From NCBI RefSeq assembly GCF_001645185.1, contig NZ_LXTQ01000040.1, positions 229,224 to 293,223 on the forward strand: 64,000 nucleotides of DNA. The letters are read 5' to 3'. The stretch is from Methylobacillus sp. MM3. GTDB taxonomy: Bacteria; Pseudomonadota; Gammaproteobacteria; Burkholderiales; Methylophilaceae. The position numbers and the translations under genes were made by a program. The notes below the pieces were generated by a model, which was not told the origin of the DNA, ran no database searches, and saw nothing but the letters and a program-made list of their open reading frames with translations. Of the stretch, positions 27,495-35,400 are shown in pieces; position 1 is the first letter of the stretch, and each line of letters starts with the position of its first letter.

Positions 27495-28261
27495 GTCAGC
27501 CTTTGCAGTTTGACGTTATCACGTTGTTCCCGCCGATGTTCGAGGCGATTTCAGCACAGGGAGTCACTTCCCGCGCGCTGGAGAAAAAGATTTATCAATT
27601 GGCGTTGTGGAATCCCCGCGATTTCACGACCGACAATTACAAAACGGTGGATGATCGTCCCTACGGCGGAGGTCCCGGCATGGTCATGCTGGTGGAACCG
27701 CTAGAAAAAGCGATCAATGCCGCGAAGCAGCGGCAGCGCGAGACAGGAGTTGATAACCCGCGCGTGATTCACTTGTCGCCGCAAGGCCAGCCGCTGACTC
27801 ACGAAAAGGTGATCAGTCTGGCGGCCGAGCCAGGACTGATACTGCTGGCAAGCCGCTACGAAGGCGTGGATGAACGATTGTTGCGCCGAGCGGTGGATGA
27901 AGAGATTTCAATAGGCGATTATGTACTGTCCGGCGGCGAACTACCGGCGATGGTGCTGATCGATGCGATAGTGCGGCAACTACCCGGTACGCTGGGCGAT
28001 GCCGATTCGGCGGCCGAGGATTCCTTTGTGGATGGCCTGCTGGATTGCCCGCATTACACGCGACCTGAAGTATATGATGGCGAGCGGGTGCCGGACGTGT
28101 TGATGTCCGGCAACCACGCGCATATCAAGCGCTGGCGATTGAAACAATCGCTGGGGCGAACCCGGGACAAGCGCCCGGATTTACTGGCCGCAAGGCCGTT
28201 GACGAAAGAGGAATCTCGGCTGCTCGCAGAGTACGAGCAGGAACAAGATCTTCACAATTAA
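27491..28261 (+). CDS. trmD: tRNA (guanine-N1)-methyltransferase TrmD
   Basis: A 256-residue SPOUT methyltransferase that makes m1G37 in tRNAs and prevents +1 frameshifting. It contains [20 protein letters not shown], the trefoil-knot segments [20 protein letters not shown] and [20 protein letters not shown], and the C-terminal [14 protein letters not shown]. It starts with TTG overlapping the rimM stop codon, so expression is probably coupled and held low relative to the ribosomal genes on both sides. Confidence 0.96.
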   Translation: MSQPLQFDVITLFPPMFEAISAQGVTSRALEKKIYQLALWNPRDFTTDNYKTVDDRPYGGGPGMVMLVEPLEKAINAAKQRQRETGVDNPRVIHLSPQGQPLTHEKVISLAAEPGLILLASRYEGVDERLLRRAVDEEISIGDYVLSGGELPAMVLIDAIVRQLPGTLGDADSAAEDSFVDGLLDCPHYTRPEVYDGERVPDVLMSGNHAHIKRWRLKQSLGRTRDKRPDLLAARPLTKEESRLLAEYEQEQDLHN

Positions 28262-28274
28262 AAGGAACTGTGAA

Positions 28275-28658
28275 ATGGCTAATATCATTCAAATGCTGGA
28301 GCAGGAAGAAATCGCCCGCCTCGGCAAGAACATTCCCGACTTCGCACCGGGCGATACTGTCATCGTCGGCGTGAATGTCGTGGAAGGCACCCGCAAGCGC
28401 GTTCAGGCATATGAAGGCGTTGTGATCGCCAAGCGTAACCGCGGCCTCAATTCTTCTTTCATCGTGCGCAAGATCTCCTCCGGCGAAGGTGTGGAACGTA
28501 CTTTCCAGACCTACTCGCCGCTGATCGCCAGCATCGAAGTGAAGCGCCGCGGCGATGTGCGTCGCGCCAAGCTGTACTACCTCCGCGAGCGTTCCGGCAA
28601 GTCCGCACGCATCAAGGAAAAGCTGAAAACACGCGAAAAGGAAATCATCGCAGAGTAA
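28275..28658 (+). CDS. rplS: 50S ribosomal protein L19
   Basis: A 127-residue L19 with [40 protein letters not shown] and [20 protein letters not shown], ending in a basic tail. It is the last gene of the rpsP operon, with a good ribosome-binding site (AAGGA) and a terminator after it. Confidence 0.98.
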   Translation: MANIIQMLEQEEIARLGKNIPDFAPGDTVIVGVNVVEGTRKRVQAYEGVVIAKRNRGLNSSFIVRKISSGEGVERTFQTYSPLIASIEVKRRGDVRRAKLYYLRERSGKSARIKEKLKTREKEIIAE

Positions 28659-28677
28659 TCTCGATCCTCCTCGCGAA

Positions 28678-28710
28678 AACCCCACGCTCTACGGACGTGG
28701 GGTTTTTTTT
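28678..28710 (+). terminator. rho-independent terminator of rpsP-rplS operon
   Basis: A 9-bp perfect stem (aaccccacg / cgtggggtt) with a 9-base loop and a run of eight T. It lies 20 bases after rplS. Confidence 0.95.
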
Positions 28711-28769
28711 ATTGGTTGGTGCCAGCTTTTACGCTTATATCATGGCGTCCTGCATCGACGATGCTGCGA

Positions 28770-29834
28770 CTAATTTTCTGACTCTGTAATTGCCTGGATC
28801 AAATGATTTGCCGTCCGGCTCAGGGTGACGCTATCCAGTTGCGACAATTGCACTGTTACGGCCAGTCCAAAATGGACGAAATGAGAGTGGGTTGATCGCT
28901 TGTAAGCCGGGTCATAGTGCAATTCCAGTAACTCGGTGACCAGCTGGCGCCATTCTTTCTGTTCCGTCAGTTGCCGCCAATGTTCCAATGTTTGCCTGCT
29001 ATGCAGCGAGGCAAGCTGATCCAGTTTTTCGAGTAATACTCCCGGATGTTGCAGGAAGTGGTCGTAATCTTCCAGAAGTAATGTTGCGCGTGCGCTCAGC
29101 CCGGCATCCAGTTGTATGCAATCCGCATGTCGGATGCTGTGCAGCAAGCTATCGGGGAGCGAAAGTACGCCAATCTTGCGGCTTTCCGCTTCAGTGAAAA
29201 CCGGATGTGCCGGGTCGAAATTACGCAACGTATTCCATAATCGGGTTTCAAATCCCTTTTGCGAAGGCTGAGGGGAGTCGGGCAGTCCACCTAATAGCGA
29301 ACCGCGATGATTTGCGAGGTTTTCGAGATCGAGCACTTGCGCACCATATCCCGCCAGCGCTTGCAGCAAGCGACTTTTTCCGGAGCCCGTGGGGCCGCAG
29401 ACGACGCGGAAGCGGAAGCGGGTCGGTAGGATCTGCAATTCGGCTCTGACGCGCTGCCGGTAAGCTTTGTAACCGCCTTCCAGTTGGCCGACCGACCAGC
29501 CGACCTGGCTCAGGATATGCGCCATGGCACCGCTGCGTTGCCCGCCGCGCCAGCAATAGACCAGCGGTCGCCAGCTCCTGGGTTTATCCATAAAGTGCTG
29601 TTCGATATGGGTCGCGATGTTGTGTGCGATCAGTGCAGCCCCGACTTTTCTGGCTTCGAACGGCGAAACCTGTGTGTATAGAGTGCCCACCTGCGCGCGC
29701 TGGGCGTTGTCCAGCACCGGCACATTGATGGCGCCGGGAATATGGTCTTCGGCAAACTCGGCAGGGGAACGGACATCCAGCAATTCATCGAATTCAAAGC
29801 ATTGCGCGGCGTTGACGAGCTGGATTCTTGCCAT
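28770..29834 (-). CDS. mnmH: tRNA 2-selenouridine synthase MnmH (SelU/YbbB)
   Basis: A 354-residue protein that replaces sulfur by selenium at the wobble 2-thiouridine of some tRNAs, using selenophosphate. The N-terminal rhodanese domain has the active cysteine Cys94 in PLVYCWRGGQRSGAMAHIL. The C-terminal P-loop is GPTGSGKS at residues 147-154. The frame is open far upstream through selD in antisense, but homology begins at the ATG at 29834 (MARIQLVNAAQCFEFDELLD). It is divergent from selD, which supplies its substrate. Confidence 0.95.
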   Translation of the reverse strand: MARIQLVNAAQCFEFDELLDVRSPAEFAEDHIPGAINVPVLDNAQRAQVGTLYTQVSPFEARKVGAALIAHNIATHIEQHFMDKPRSWRPLVYCWRGGQRSGAMAHILSQVGWSVGQLEGGYKAYRQRVRAELQILPTRFRFRVVCGPTGSGKSRLLQALAGYGAQVLDLENLANHRGSLLGGLPDSPQPSQKGFETRLWNTLRNFDPAHPVFTEAESRKIGVLSLPDSLLHSIRHADCIQLDAGLSARATLLLEDYDHFLQHPGVLLEKLDQLASLHSRQTLEHWRQLTEQKEWRQLVTELLELHYDPAYKRSTHSHFVHFGLAVTVQLSQLDSVTLSRTANHLIQAITESEN

Positions 29835-29936
29835 GGAGGTTGAGCTGTTCGCTGAAGATGGGATGGAAGCGCTTATGTTAACATCGCCCCCGCAATGCAG
29901 GCAGGGCGGGTCGTCCGCATAAAAGGAAAGTATTGT

Positions 29937-30980
29937 ATGAACACACCCATCAAATTGACGCAGTTTTCCCACGGCGGCGGTTGCGGTTGCAAGATCGCCC
30001 CGAACCTGCTGCAGGATATGCTGGCGAGTCTTCCCGTGCAGCCCTTGTATCCCAACCTGATGGTCGGCACGGAGTCCAGCGACGATGCGGCGGTATATCG
30101 GCTTAACGATAGCCAGGCAATCGTCGTTACGACCGATTTCTTCATGCCGATTGTGGACGATCCGATCGATTTCGGCCGTATCGCCGCGACCAATGCGCTG
30201 TCCGATATTTATGCGATGGGCGCATCCCCGATTCTGGCGCTGGCCATGGTCGGCATGCCGATGGACAAGCTGCCGCTGAAGGTTGTACAAGGCATACTTG
30301 AAGGTGGCGCGTCCGTTTGCGCGACAGCGGGCATTCCGATTGCAGGCGGACATTCGATTGACGCACCGGAGCCGATCTATGGATTGGTCGTGGTCGGCGT
30401 GGCGCATCCGGATCATATCAAGCGTAACGTTGGCGCCCGCGAAGGCGACGTGCTGATCCTGGGCAAGCCGCTGGGGATCGGGGTGCTCAGCGCCGCGATG
30501 AAGAAGGGGGCGCTCGATAGTGAAGGCTATCGCCAGATGGTGGAAACCGCCACGCAACTGAATGCCGTCGGCGAAGTATTGGGCAAGCGCGACGATGTGC
30601 ATGCCCTGACTGACGTCACCGGCTTTGCCCTGCTGGGGCATTTGCTGGAAATCTGCCGCGGTTCCGGGCTTGCGGCAGAACTGCGCTTTGCCGATGTTCC
30701 CGTGCTGCCGGCGGCAGCAACGTTGGCGCAGGCGGGCTTTGCCACGGGCGCGGCGGCCCGCAACTGGGCGAGCTATGGGAATGAAGTGACGTTGCCCGCA
30801 GGGATGCCGGAATGGCAACAAAAACTATTGTGCGATCCGCAGACGAGCGGTGGATTGCTGGCAGCTTGCGCGCCGCAGAGTGCGCATGAAGTGCTGCAAT
30901 TGTTCCGGAATGCGGGGTTCCAGCAAGCGGCGATCATCGGCACCATGCAGGCAGATAGTCCGAGTGTGCGTGTCATTTAG
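29937..30980 (+). CDS. selD: selenide, water dikinase SelD
   Basis: A 347-residue ATP-dependent enzyme that makes selenophosphate. The glycine-rich N terminus FSHGGGCGCKIAP contains Cys16 and Cys18; Cys16 takes the catalytic Cys/Sec position, so this is the cysteine form. ESSDDAAVYRL, ATNALSDIYAMGASPILALA and LTDVTGFALLGHLLEICRGS are family segments. An in-frame ATG at 29895 precedes the true start without homology. The only selenium user visible here is mnmH; selA and selB are not in the window. Confidence 0.96.
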   Translation: MNTPIKLTQFSHGGGCGCKIAPNLLQDMLASLPVQPLYPNLMVGTESSDDAAVYRLNDSQAIVVTTDFFMPIVDDPIDFGRIAATNALSDIYAMGASPILALAMVGMPMDKLPLKVVQGILEGGASVCATAGIPIAGGHSIDAPEPIYGLVVVGVAHPDHIKRNVGAREGDVLILGKPLGIGVLSAAMKKGALDSEGYRQMVETATQLNAVGEVLGKRDDVHALTDVTGFALLGHLLEICRGSGLAAELRFADVPVLPAAATLAQAGFATGAAARNWASYGNEVTLPAGMPEWQQKLLCDPQTSGGLLAACAPQSAHEVLQLFRNAGFQQAAIIGTMQADSPSVRVI

Positions 30981-31008
30981 CCGACAGAAATATCGAATGG
31001 AGTAGAAA

Positions 31009-32061
31009 TTGAAACGTCGCGAATTCATCAAGCTGGCCGGAAGTGCCTGCCTGCTATCGCAGGCGCCGCTAGCGCTGGCAAGGGAAACGCCGCAGGCCGA
31101 ACGCTGGCGAAAATTCAGGCTGACCTATAGCGTCAAGCTGTTGCAGCAAGGCGACGATGCCCGCCTGTGGCTGCCTGTGCCGGAAAATGTCGGGGATTAC
31201 CAACAGGTGTCTGCACCGCGCTGGACTAGCATTGCGGATGAGGCGGGATTCACCCGGATATCGAATGTTCCAGCGTTTGCTGCATACTGGAAGAATGCCG
31301 CTACGCGTGCGGTTACCGTGAGTTTTGATGTGGAGACGCGTGAACGCAAGCCGGATTTGCAGGGTAATCACTCGTCCATGGAAGAGGCCGATGATGCCCA
31401 GCGCAATTATTTGCAGCCGACCGCTACCATGTCGCTGGATGGGATCGTGCGCAATACTGCGCTGGCCGCGACCCGGGATGCCGGATCGCCATTGCAGAAG
31501 GCGCGCGCAATTTACGACTGGGTGGTGGACAACACATTCCGCGAGCCCACGATAAAAGGTTGCGGACGCGGCGATATAAAAAGCATGCTCGAAACCGGCA
31601 ACCTGGGCGGAAAGTGCGCCGACATCAATTCACTGTTTGTCGGCCTGTGCCGTGCAGCCGGCATCCCGGCGCGCGAGGCGTATGGCATCCGCGTGGCGGA
31701 ATCGCGTCAATTCAAATCCCTGGGCCGCACCGGCGACATCAGCAAGGCGCAGCATTGCCGCGCGGAATTTTATCTGGCCGGGGCCGGCTGGATTCCGGTC
31801 GATGCGGCGGACGTGCGCAAAGCCGTGCTGGAAGAAAAGCTGTCGCTAGACGATCCCCGAATCATCGCGCTGCGCGAACGCCTGTTCGGGAGCTGGGAAA
31901 TGAACTGGATCGCCTTCAATCACGAGCGCGATATTCAACTGAGCCCGCATCACAAAGCGAGTTTCTTCATGTACCCCTGCGCGGAAGTCGCAAATCAGGC
32001 AAGCGACAGTCTGGTCCCCGAGAGTTTTGCATACAGGGTAGAGGCCAGCGAGGTAACATAG
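31009..32061 (+). CDS. transglutaminase-like domain protein with Tat-like signal
   Basis: A 350-residue exported protein. It starts with TTG and the sequence MKRREFIKLAGSACLLSQAP, which has the twin Arg and hydrophobic core of a Tat signal. The transglutaminase-core triad is Cys203 (LGGKCADINSLF), His249 (KAQHCRAEFYLAG) and Asp265 (WIPVDAADVRK). Such bacterial proteins are usually periplasmic proteases or amidases; no substrate is known. It follows selD by 28 bases and precedes ogt by four bases. Confidence 0.87.
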   Translation: MKRREFIKLAGSACLLSQAPLALARETPQAERWRKFRLTYSVKLLQQGDDARLWLPVPENVGDYQQVSAPRWTSIADEAGFTRISNVPAFAAYWKNAATRAVTVSFDVETRERKPDLQGNHSSMEEADDAQRNYLQPTATMSLDGIVRNTALAATRDAGSPLQKARAIYDWVVDNTFREPTIKGCGRGDIKSMLETGNLGGKCADINSLFVGLCRAAGIPAREAYGIRVAESRQFKSLGRTGDISKAQHCRAEFYLAGAGWIPVDAADVRKAVLEEKLSLDDPRIIALRERLFGSWEMNWIAFNHERDIQLSPHHKASFFMYPCAEVANQASDSLVPESFAYRVEASEVT

Positions 32062-32065
32062 CCGC

Positions 32066-32551
32066 ATGCATACGGACTATCAGGCAATCGTGGCGGCACC
32101 TTTCGGAGCGCTGGGCGTGCGCATGAGGAGTGGCGTGCTGACCGGAATCGACTTTCTGCCCGTTGTTTCTGAGACACGCGTGGCGAATGATATGGAAACG
32201 CAAACAATCTGCGCGCAATTAACCGAATATCTGAAAAATCCGCATCATCCGCTGGATTGCCCCATGCTCCTGAACGGAACACCGTTTCAGTTGCGCGTAT
32301 GGCACGCGTTGCAAGCGATTCCCGTGGGCGAAACACTGACCTATGCAGCATTGGCACGGCAAGTCTCCTCAGGGCCGCGCGCAGTGGCCAATGCCTGTGG
32401 CGCCAATCCTGTTCCCATCATCGTTCCCTGCCATCGGGTCGTGGCAAAAAGTGGATTGGGCGGCTTTATGCAAGGACGCGAAGCCGACTCCTTATCCATC
32501 AAGCAATGGTTGCTCGCGCATGAACGAAGCGAACCTCGCACTGCTGGATGA
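32066..32551 (+). CDS. ogt: methylated-DNA--protein-cysteine methyltransferase
   Basis: A 161-residue O6-alkylguanine DNA repair protein. The suicide cysteine is Cys122 in NPVPIIVPCHRVVAKSGLGG, and the DNA-binding helix-turn-helix precedes it (IPVGETLTYAALARQVSSGP, with the Arg finger in GPRAVANACG). It removes methyl groups from O6-methylguanine, relevant in a cell that handles one-carbon compounds, although that link is an inference. Its 3' end overlaps xerD by 32 bases. Confidence 0.94.
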   Translation: MHTDYQAIVAAPFGALGVRMRSGVLTGIDFLPVVSETRVANDMETQTICAQLTEYLKNPHHPLDCPMLLNGTPFQLRVWHALQAIPVGETLTYAALARQVSSGPRAVANACGANPVPIIVPCHRVVAKSGLGGFMQGREADSLSIKQWLLAHERSEPRTAG

Positions 32552-33416
32552 GTTTACCGACCGGCTTTGGCTGGAGGAGGGTTTGTCCAGAAACACGCTG
32601 GAAAGTTATCGGCGCGATCTTGCTCAGTTTGCCGTGTGGCTGGAAAAAAACGTTGCAAAGTTGCTGTTGAATGCGGAGAGTACGGATATTGAGCGCTATC
32701 TGGGCGTACGCGCTCCGGTCTGCAAGGCGCGCAGCGTAAGCCGGTTGGTTGCGAGCCTGCGTCGCTTGTATCGGTTTGCATTGCGAGAAGGCCGCATAAA
32801 TATCGATCCGACGCAGCAACTCGGCTCACCCAAAATACCGCGTAGCCTGCCCAAAAGCTTGAGCGAAGATGAGGTCGAAAAACTGCTGCATGCGCCTGAC
32901 ACCGAGCAATTGCTCGGTTTGCGCGACCGGGCCATGCTGGAAACGCTTTACGCCACCGGCTTGCGAGTATCCGAGCTTGTCGCATTGAAGGTTAGCGAAG
33001 TAAGCCTCGATATGGGCGTTGTGCGGGTTACCGGCAAGGGCGATAAAACGCGTTTGGTGCCGCTGGGCGAGGAAGCGCTGGATTGGATTACACGCTATCT
33101 GCGCGAGGCGCGGCCTTCGATCCTTAATGGGCAGCTTTCCGATGCCATGTTCGCAACACAACGCGGGGATGCGATGACGCGGCAGGCATTCTGGTATCTG
33201 ATCAAACGTTATGCGCGATTGGCGGGAATCACCAAGCATATGTCGCCACATGTGCTGAGGCATGCGTTTGCGACGCATTTGCTAAATCATGGAGCGGATT
33301 TGCGGGTTGTTCAGATGTTGCTGGGACATGCCGATATATCGACGACGCAGATTTATACCCATGTGGCGCGGGAGCGTCTCCAGCAGCTGCACGCTGCTCA
33401 TCACCCGCGAGGCTAA
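32520..33416 (+). CDS. xerD: site-specific tyrosine recombinase XerD
   Basis: A 298-residue recombinase that resolves chromosome dimers at dif with XerC. The N-terminal SAM-like DNA-binding domain (about 5-90) is followed by the catalytic domain with Arg149 (ATGLRVSELVALK), Lys173 (GKGDKTRLVP), His244 and Arg247 (SPHVLRHAFATHLL), His270 (LLGHADISTTQ) and the nucleophile Tyr279 (IYTHV). An upstream in-frame ATG at 32343 lies inside ogt and is rejected. The stop overlaps the stop of the convergent tetR gene by four bases. Confidence 0.93.
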   Translation: MNEANLALLDEFTDRLWLEEGLSRNTLESYRRDLAQFAVWLEKNVAKLLLNAESTDIERYLGVRAPVCKARSVSRLVASLRRLYRFALREGRINIDPTQQLGSPKIPRSLPKSLSEDEVEKLLHAPDTEQLLGLRDRAMLETLYATGLRVSELVALKVSEVSLDMGVVRVTGKGDKTRLVPLGEEALDWITRYLREARPSILNGQLSDAMFATQRGDAMTRQAFWYLIKRYARLAGITKHMSPHVLRHAFATHLLNHGADLRVVQMLLGHADISTTQIYTHVARERLQQLHAAHHPRG

Positions 33417-34033
33417 CCGGCGGAAGCCAGGCCGGCAAAATAGGTGTCGATATATTTTTGAGCCTGCTTTTCCATTGAGAACAGGCTGGGATTCATGAGC
33501 CAATGGAAACACAAGCCATCGATGATCGAGAAAAGCCCCACGGCGGCAAACTGGGGATCAACACTATCTGTCAGCTGTCCCAGTTCAATGGCCTGTTTGA
33601 AGTCGCCGGTGATTTCGGTGAGGCATTCGGCACGCTTGGTCAAATAGCCTTCCCGCCAGCCGCCGGCTTCTTCGACGTATTCACATTTAAGCAAAACAAT
33701 GCTCATAAAATTACGGGTTCGATCGTTGTGGACGACTTCGTTCAATACGGTAATGGCTTTGGCCCGGAGTCGGCCCAGCGGGTCATTGGGCATTGTTTGC
33801 AACAACTCCTCGAAAGAAGCTTCGAGAGGTAATACCGCTTGATCCCATAAGGCATGAATCAAGTCGGTTTTGTTCTGAAAATGCCAGTAAACGGCACCAC
33901 GCGTCACGCCGGCCGCTGAAGCAATATCATTCAAGGTCGTTCGTGCAACGCCGCGTTCACTGAACAGGCGTTCTGCAGCATCCAGCAATAATGACCGGGT
34001 GAGCTGAGCTTCTTCTTTGGTTTTACGTGCCAT
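33413..34033 (-). CDS. TetR family repressor of RND efflux (AcrR/TtgR-like)
   Basis: A 206-residue TetR regulator. The N-terminal helix-turn-helix is about residues 28-50 (ARTTLNDIASAAGVTRGAVY followed by WHFQNKTDLI), and the C terminus is a ligand domain of the AcrR type. It is divergent from the efflux genes, and a 20-base operator-like palindrome overlaps the efflux promoter, so it most likely represses that operon and perhaps itself, and is relieved by drugs or metabolites. Confidence 0.92.
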   Translation of the reverse strand: MARKTKEEAQLTRSLLLDAAERLFSERGVARTTLNDIASAAGVTRGAVYWHFQNKTDLIHALWDQAVLPLEASFEELLQTMPNDPLGRLRAKAITVLNEVVHNDRTRNFMSIVLLKCEYVEEAGGWREGYLTKRAECLTEITGDFKQAIELGQLTDSVDPQFAAVGLFSIIDGLCFHWLMNPSLFSMEKQAQKYIDTYFAGLASAG

Positions 34034-34080
34034 GGGTTATAAATCATTCCGCATAAGGAAAGCTAATTCTAAAGGATGTA

Positions 34081-34110
34081 TTGACATACATACAAGCATG
34101 TAGGTAAAGT
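34081..34110 (+). promoter_or_regulatory. efflux operon promoter with TetR-type operator
   Basis: TTGACA (34081-34086) and TAAAGT (34105-34110) are separated by 18 bases. An imperfect palindrome, tacatacaagcatgtaggta (34087-34106; 16 of 20 positions symmetric), fills the spacer. Its half-sites resemble the TACATACA-type sites of AcrR-like repressors, so binding would block polymerase directly. Confidence 0.65.
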
Positions 34111-34155
34111 AAATGTGCATTTGTGAATGTAAACACCAAAAATTAGGGATATCAC

Positions 34156-35388
34156 ATGTATAACCGCCGTCTGGCCATCACGCTTTTACCATTTATTCTT
34201 CTGGCTGCCTGCTCGAAATCGCAAGAAGGCAATCCGATGGCGAACATGCCGCCGCCCGAGGTCACTGTTGTTGATCTCCAGCCAAAATCCGTCCCGGTGA
34301 ATTTCGAATATATCGGCCAGACGATAGGTTCGCGTGAGGTGGAAGTGCGGGCACGGGTAACCGGCCACGTGGAAAAGCGCCTCTACGAAGAAGGTGCGCT
34401 GGTGAAGGCGGGGCAACCGCTGTTCCAGTTGGATGCACGGCCGCTCGCCATGGCGGTTGCCGCGGCGAAGGCGGCAGTAGCGACTGCGGAAGCCGATATC
34501 GCACGTGCTGAAGCCACGGTGGCGCAGGCCCGCCGCGAGCGGGATCGTTTGGCGCCACTTGCCGAAGCACATGCCATCAGCCGCAAGGAATCGGACGATG
34601 CGATTTCGCTCGAACAGGTATCCCAAGCCGAAGTGAAGGCTGCACAAGCCAGGCTGGAGCAGGCCGAGGCGCAGTTGCGCGAAGCCCAACTGGATATGGA
34701 ATACGCCACCATTACTGCGCCGATTACGGGGATGGCTGGCCGGGCACTTCGCCAGGAAGGCTCGTTGGTCAGCCCGAGTGGGGACAGCCTGCTGACGACA
34801 TTGGTACAGCTGGATCCATTGTATGTAAGCTTCAATGTCGCCGATGTCGAGCGTCAGAACATCGACAAGGAAGTTGCCGAGGGTACGCTGGTGCTGCCCA
34901 AGGGCGGCTTCAACGTCCGTCTGCTGCAGCGCGACGGAAGCCAGATAGGACAAGTGGGGAAGATTAACTTCATATCGTCTACCGTTAGCAATCAGACCGG
35001 CACGCTGGAAATGCGCGGGCAATTGGCAAATCCCGGGCACAAGCTCAAAAGCGGGTTGTTTGTTCGTGTGCTGCTTGAAGGCGCAACGCGCCCCAATGCA
35101 TTGGCGGTGCCGCAGCGGGCGGTTCTGGAAGGCCCGAACAGCAAGATCGTGATGGTGGCTGTCAAGAACAAGGAAGGCGTACTGGTCGCTGAACCCCGGC
35201 CGATTGTCGTTGGCGAGTGGGTAGCGGGCTCTGGCGCGGAAAAAGCCTGGGTTGTACGCAGTGGATTGCAGGCGGGCGATCAGGTTATTGCCGATGGGCT
35301 GATGAAGCTGCGCCCCGGTGCGCCGATCAGCTTGGGCAAACCCGCGCAAGCCAATGCCGCAACTGCCGCCGCTCCGGCCGCACATTAA
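34156..35388 (+). CDS. RND efflux periplasmic adaptor (AcrA/MexA family)
   Basis: A 410-residue membrane-fusion lipoprotein. The lipobox LLAAC is near residue 19. A lipoyl half-domain (EVRARVTGHVEKRLYEEGAL), an alpha-helical hairpin (about 95-170, Ala/Glu-rich), the second lipoyl half (EYATITAPITGMAGRALRQE), a beta-barrel and a membrane-proximal domain follow in order. It joins the RND pump to the outer-membrane channel. It is the first gene of the three-gene operon. Confidence 0.95.
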   Translation: MYNRRLAITLLPFILLAACSKSQEGNPMANMPPPEVTVVDLQPKSVPVNFEYIGQTIGSREVEVRARVTGHVEKRLYEEGALVKAGQPLFQLDARPLAMAVAAAKAAVATAEADIARAEATVAQARRERDRLAPLAEAHAISRKESDDAISLEQVSQAEVKAAQARLEQAEAQLREAQLDMEYATITAPITGMAGRALRQEGSLVSPSGDSLLTTLVQLDPLYVSFNVADVERQNIDKEVAEGTLVLPKGGFNVRLLQRDGSQIGQVGKINFISSTVSNQTGTLEMRGQLANPGHKLKSGLFVRVLLEGATRPNALAVPQRAVLEGPNSKIVMVAVKNKEGVLVAEPRPIVVGEWVAGSGAEKAWVVRSGLQAGDQVIADGLMKLRPGAPISLGKPAQANAATAAAPAAH

Positions 35389-35400
35389 TCGGGGCCGCAA

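Noticed and set aside
29835..30821. Long minus-strand open frame through selD that continues into mnmH
   Set aside because: Homology to MnmH starts only at 29834; the upstream part is antisense to selD and compositionally meaningless.
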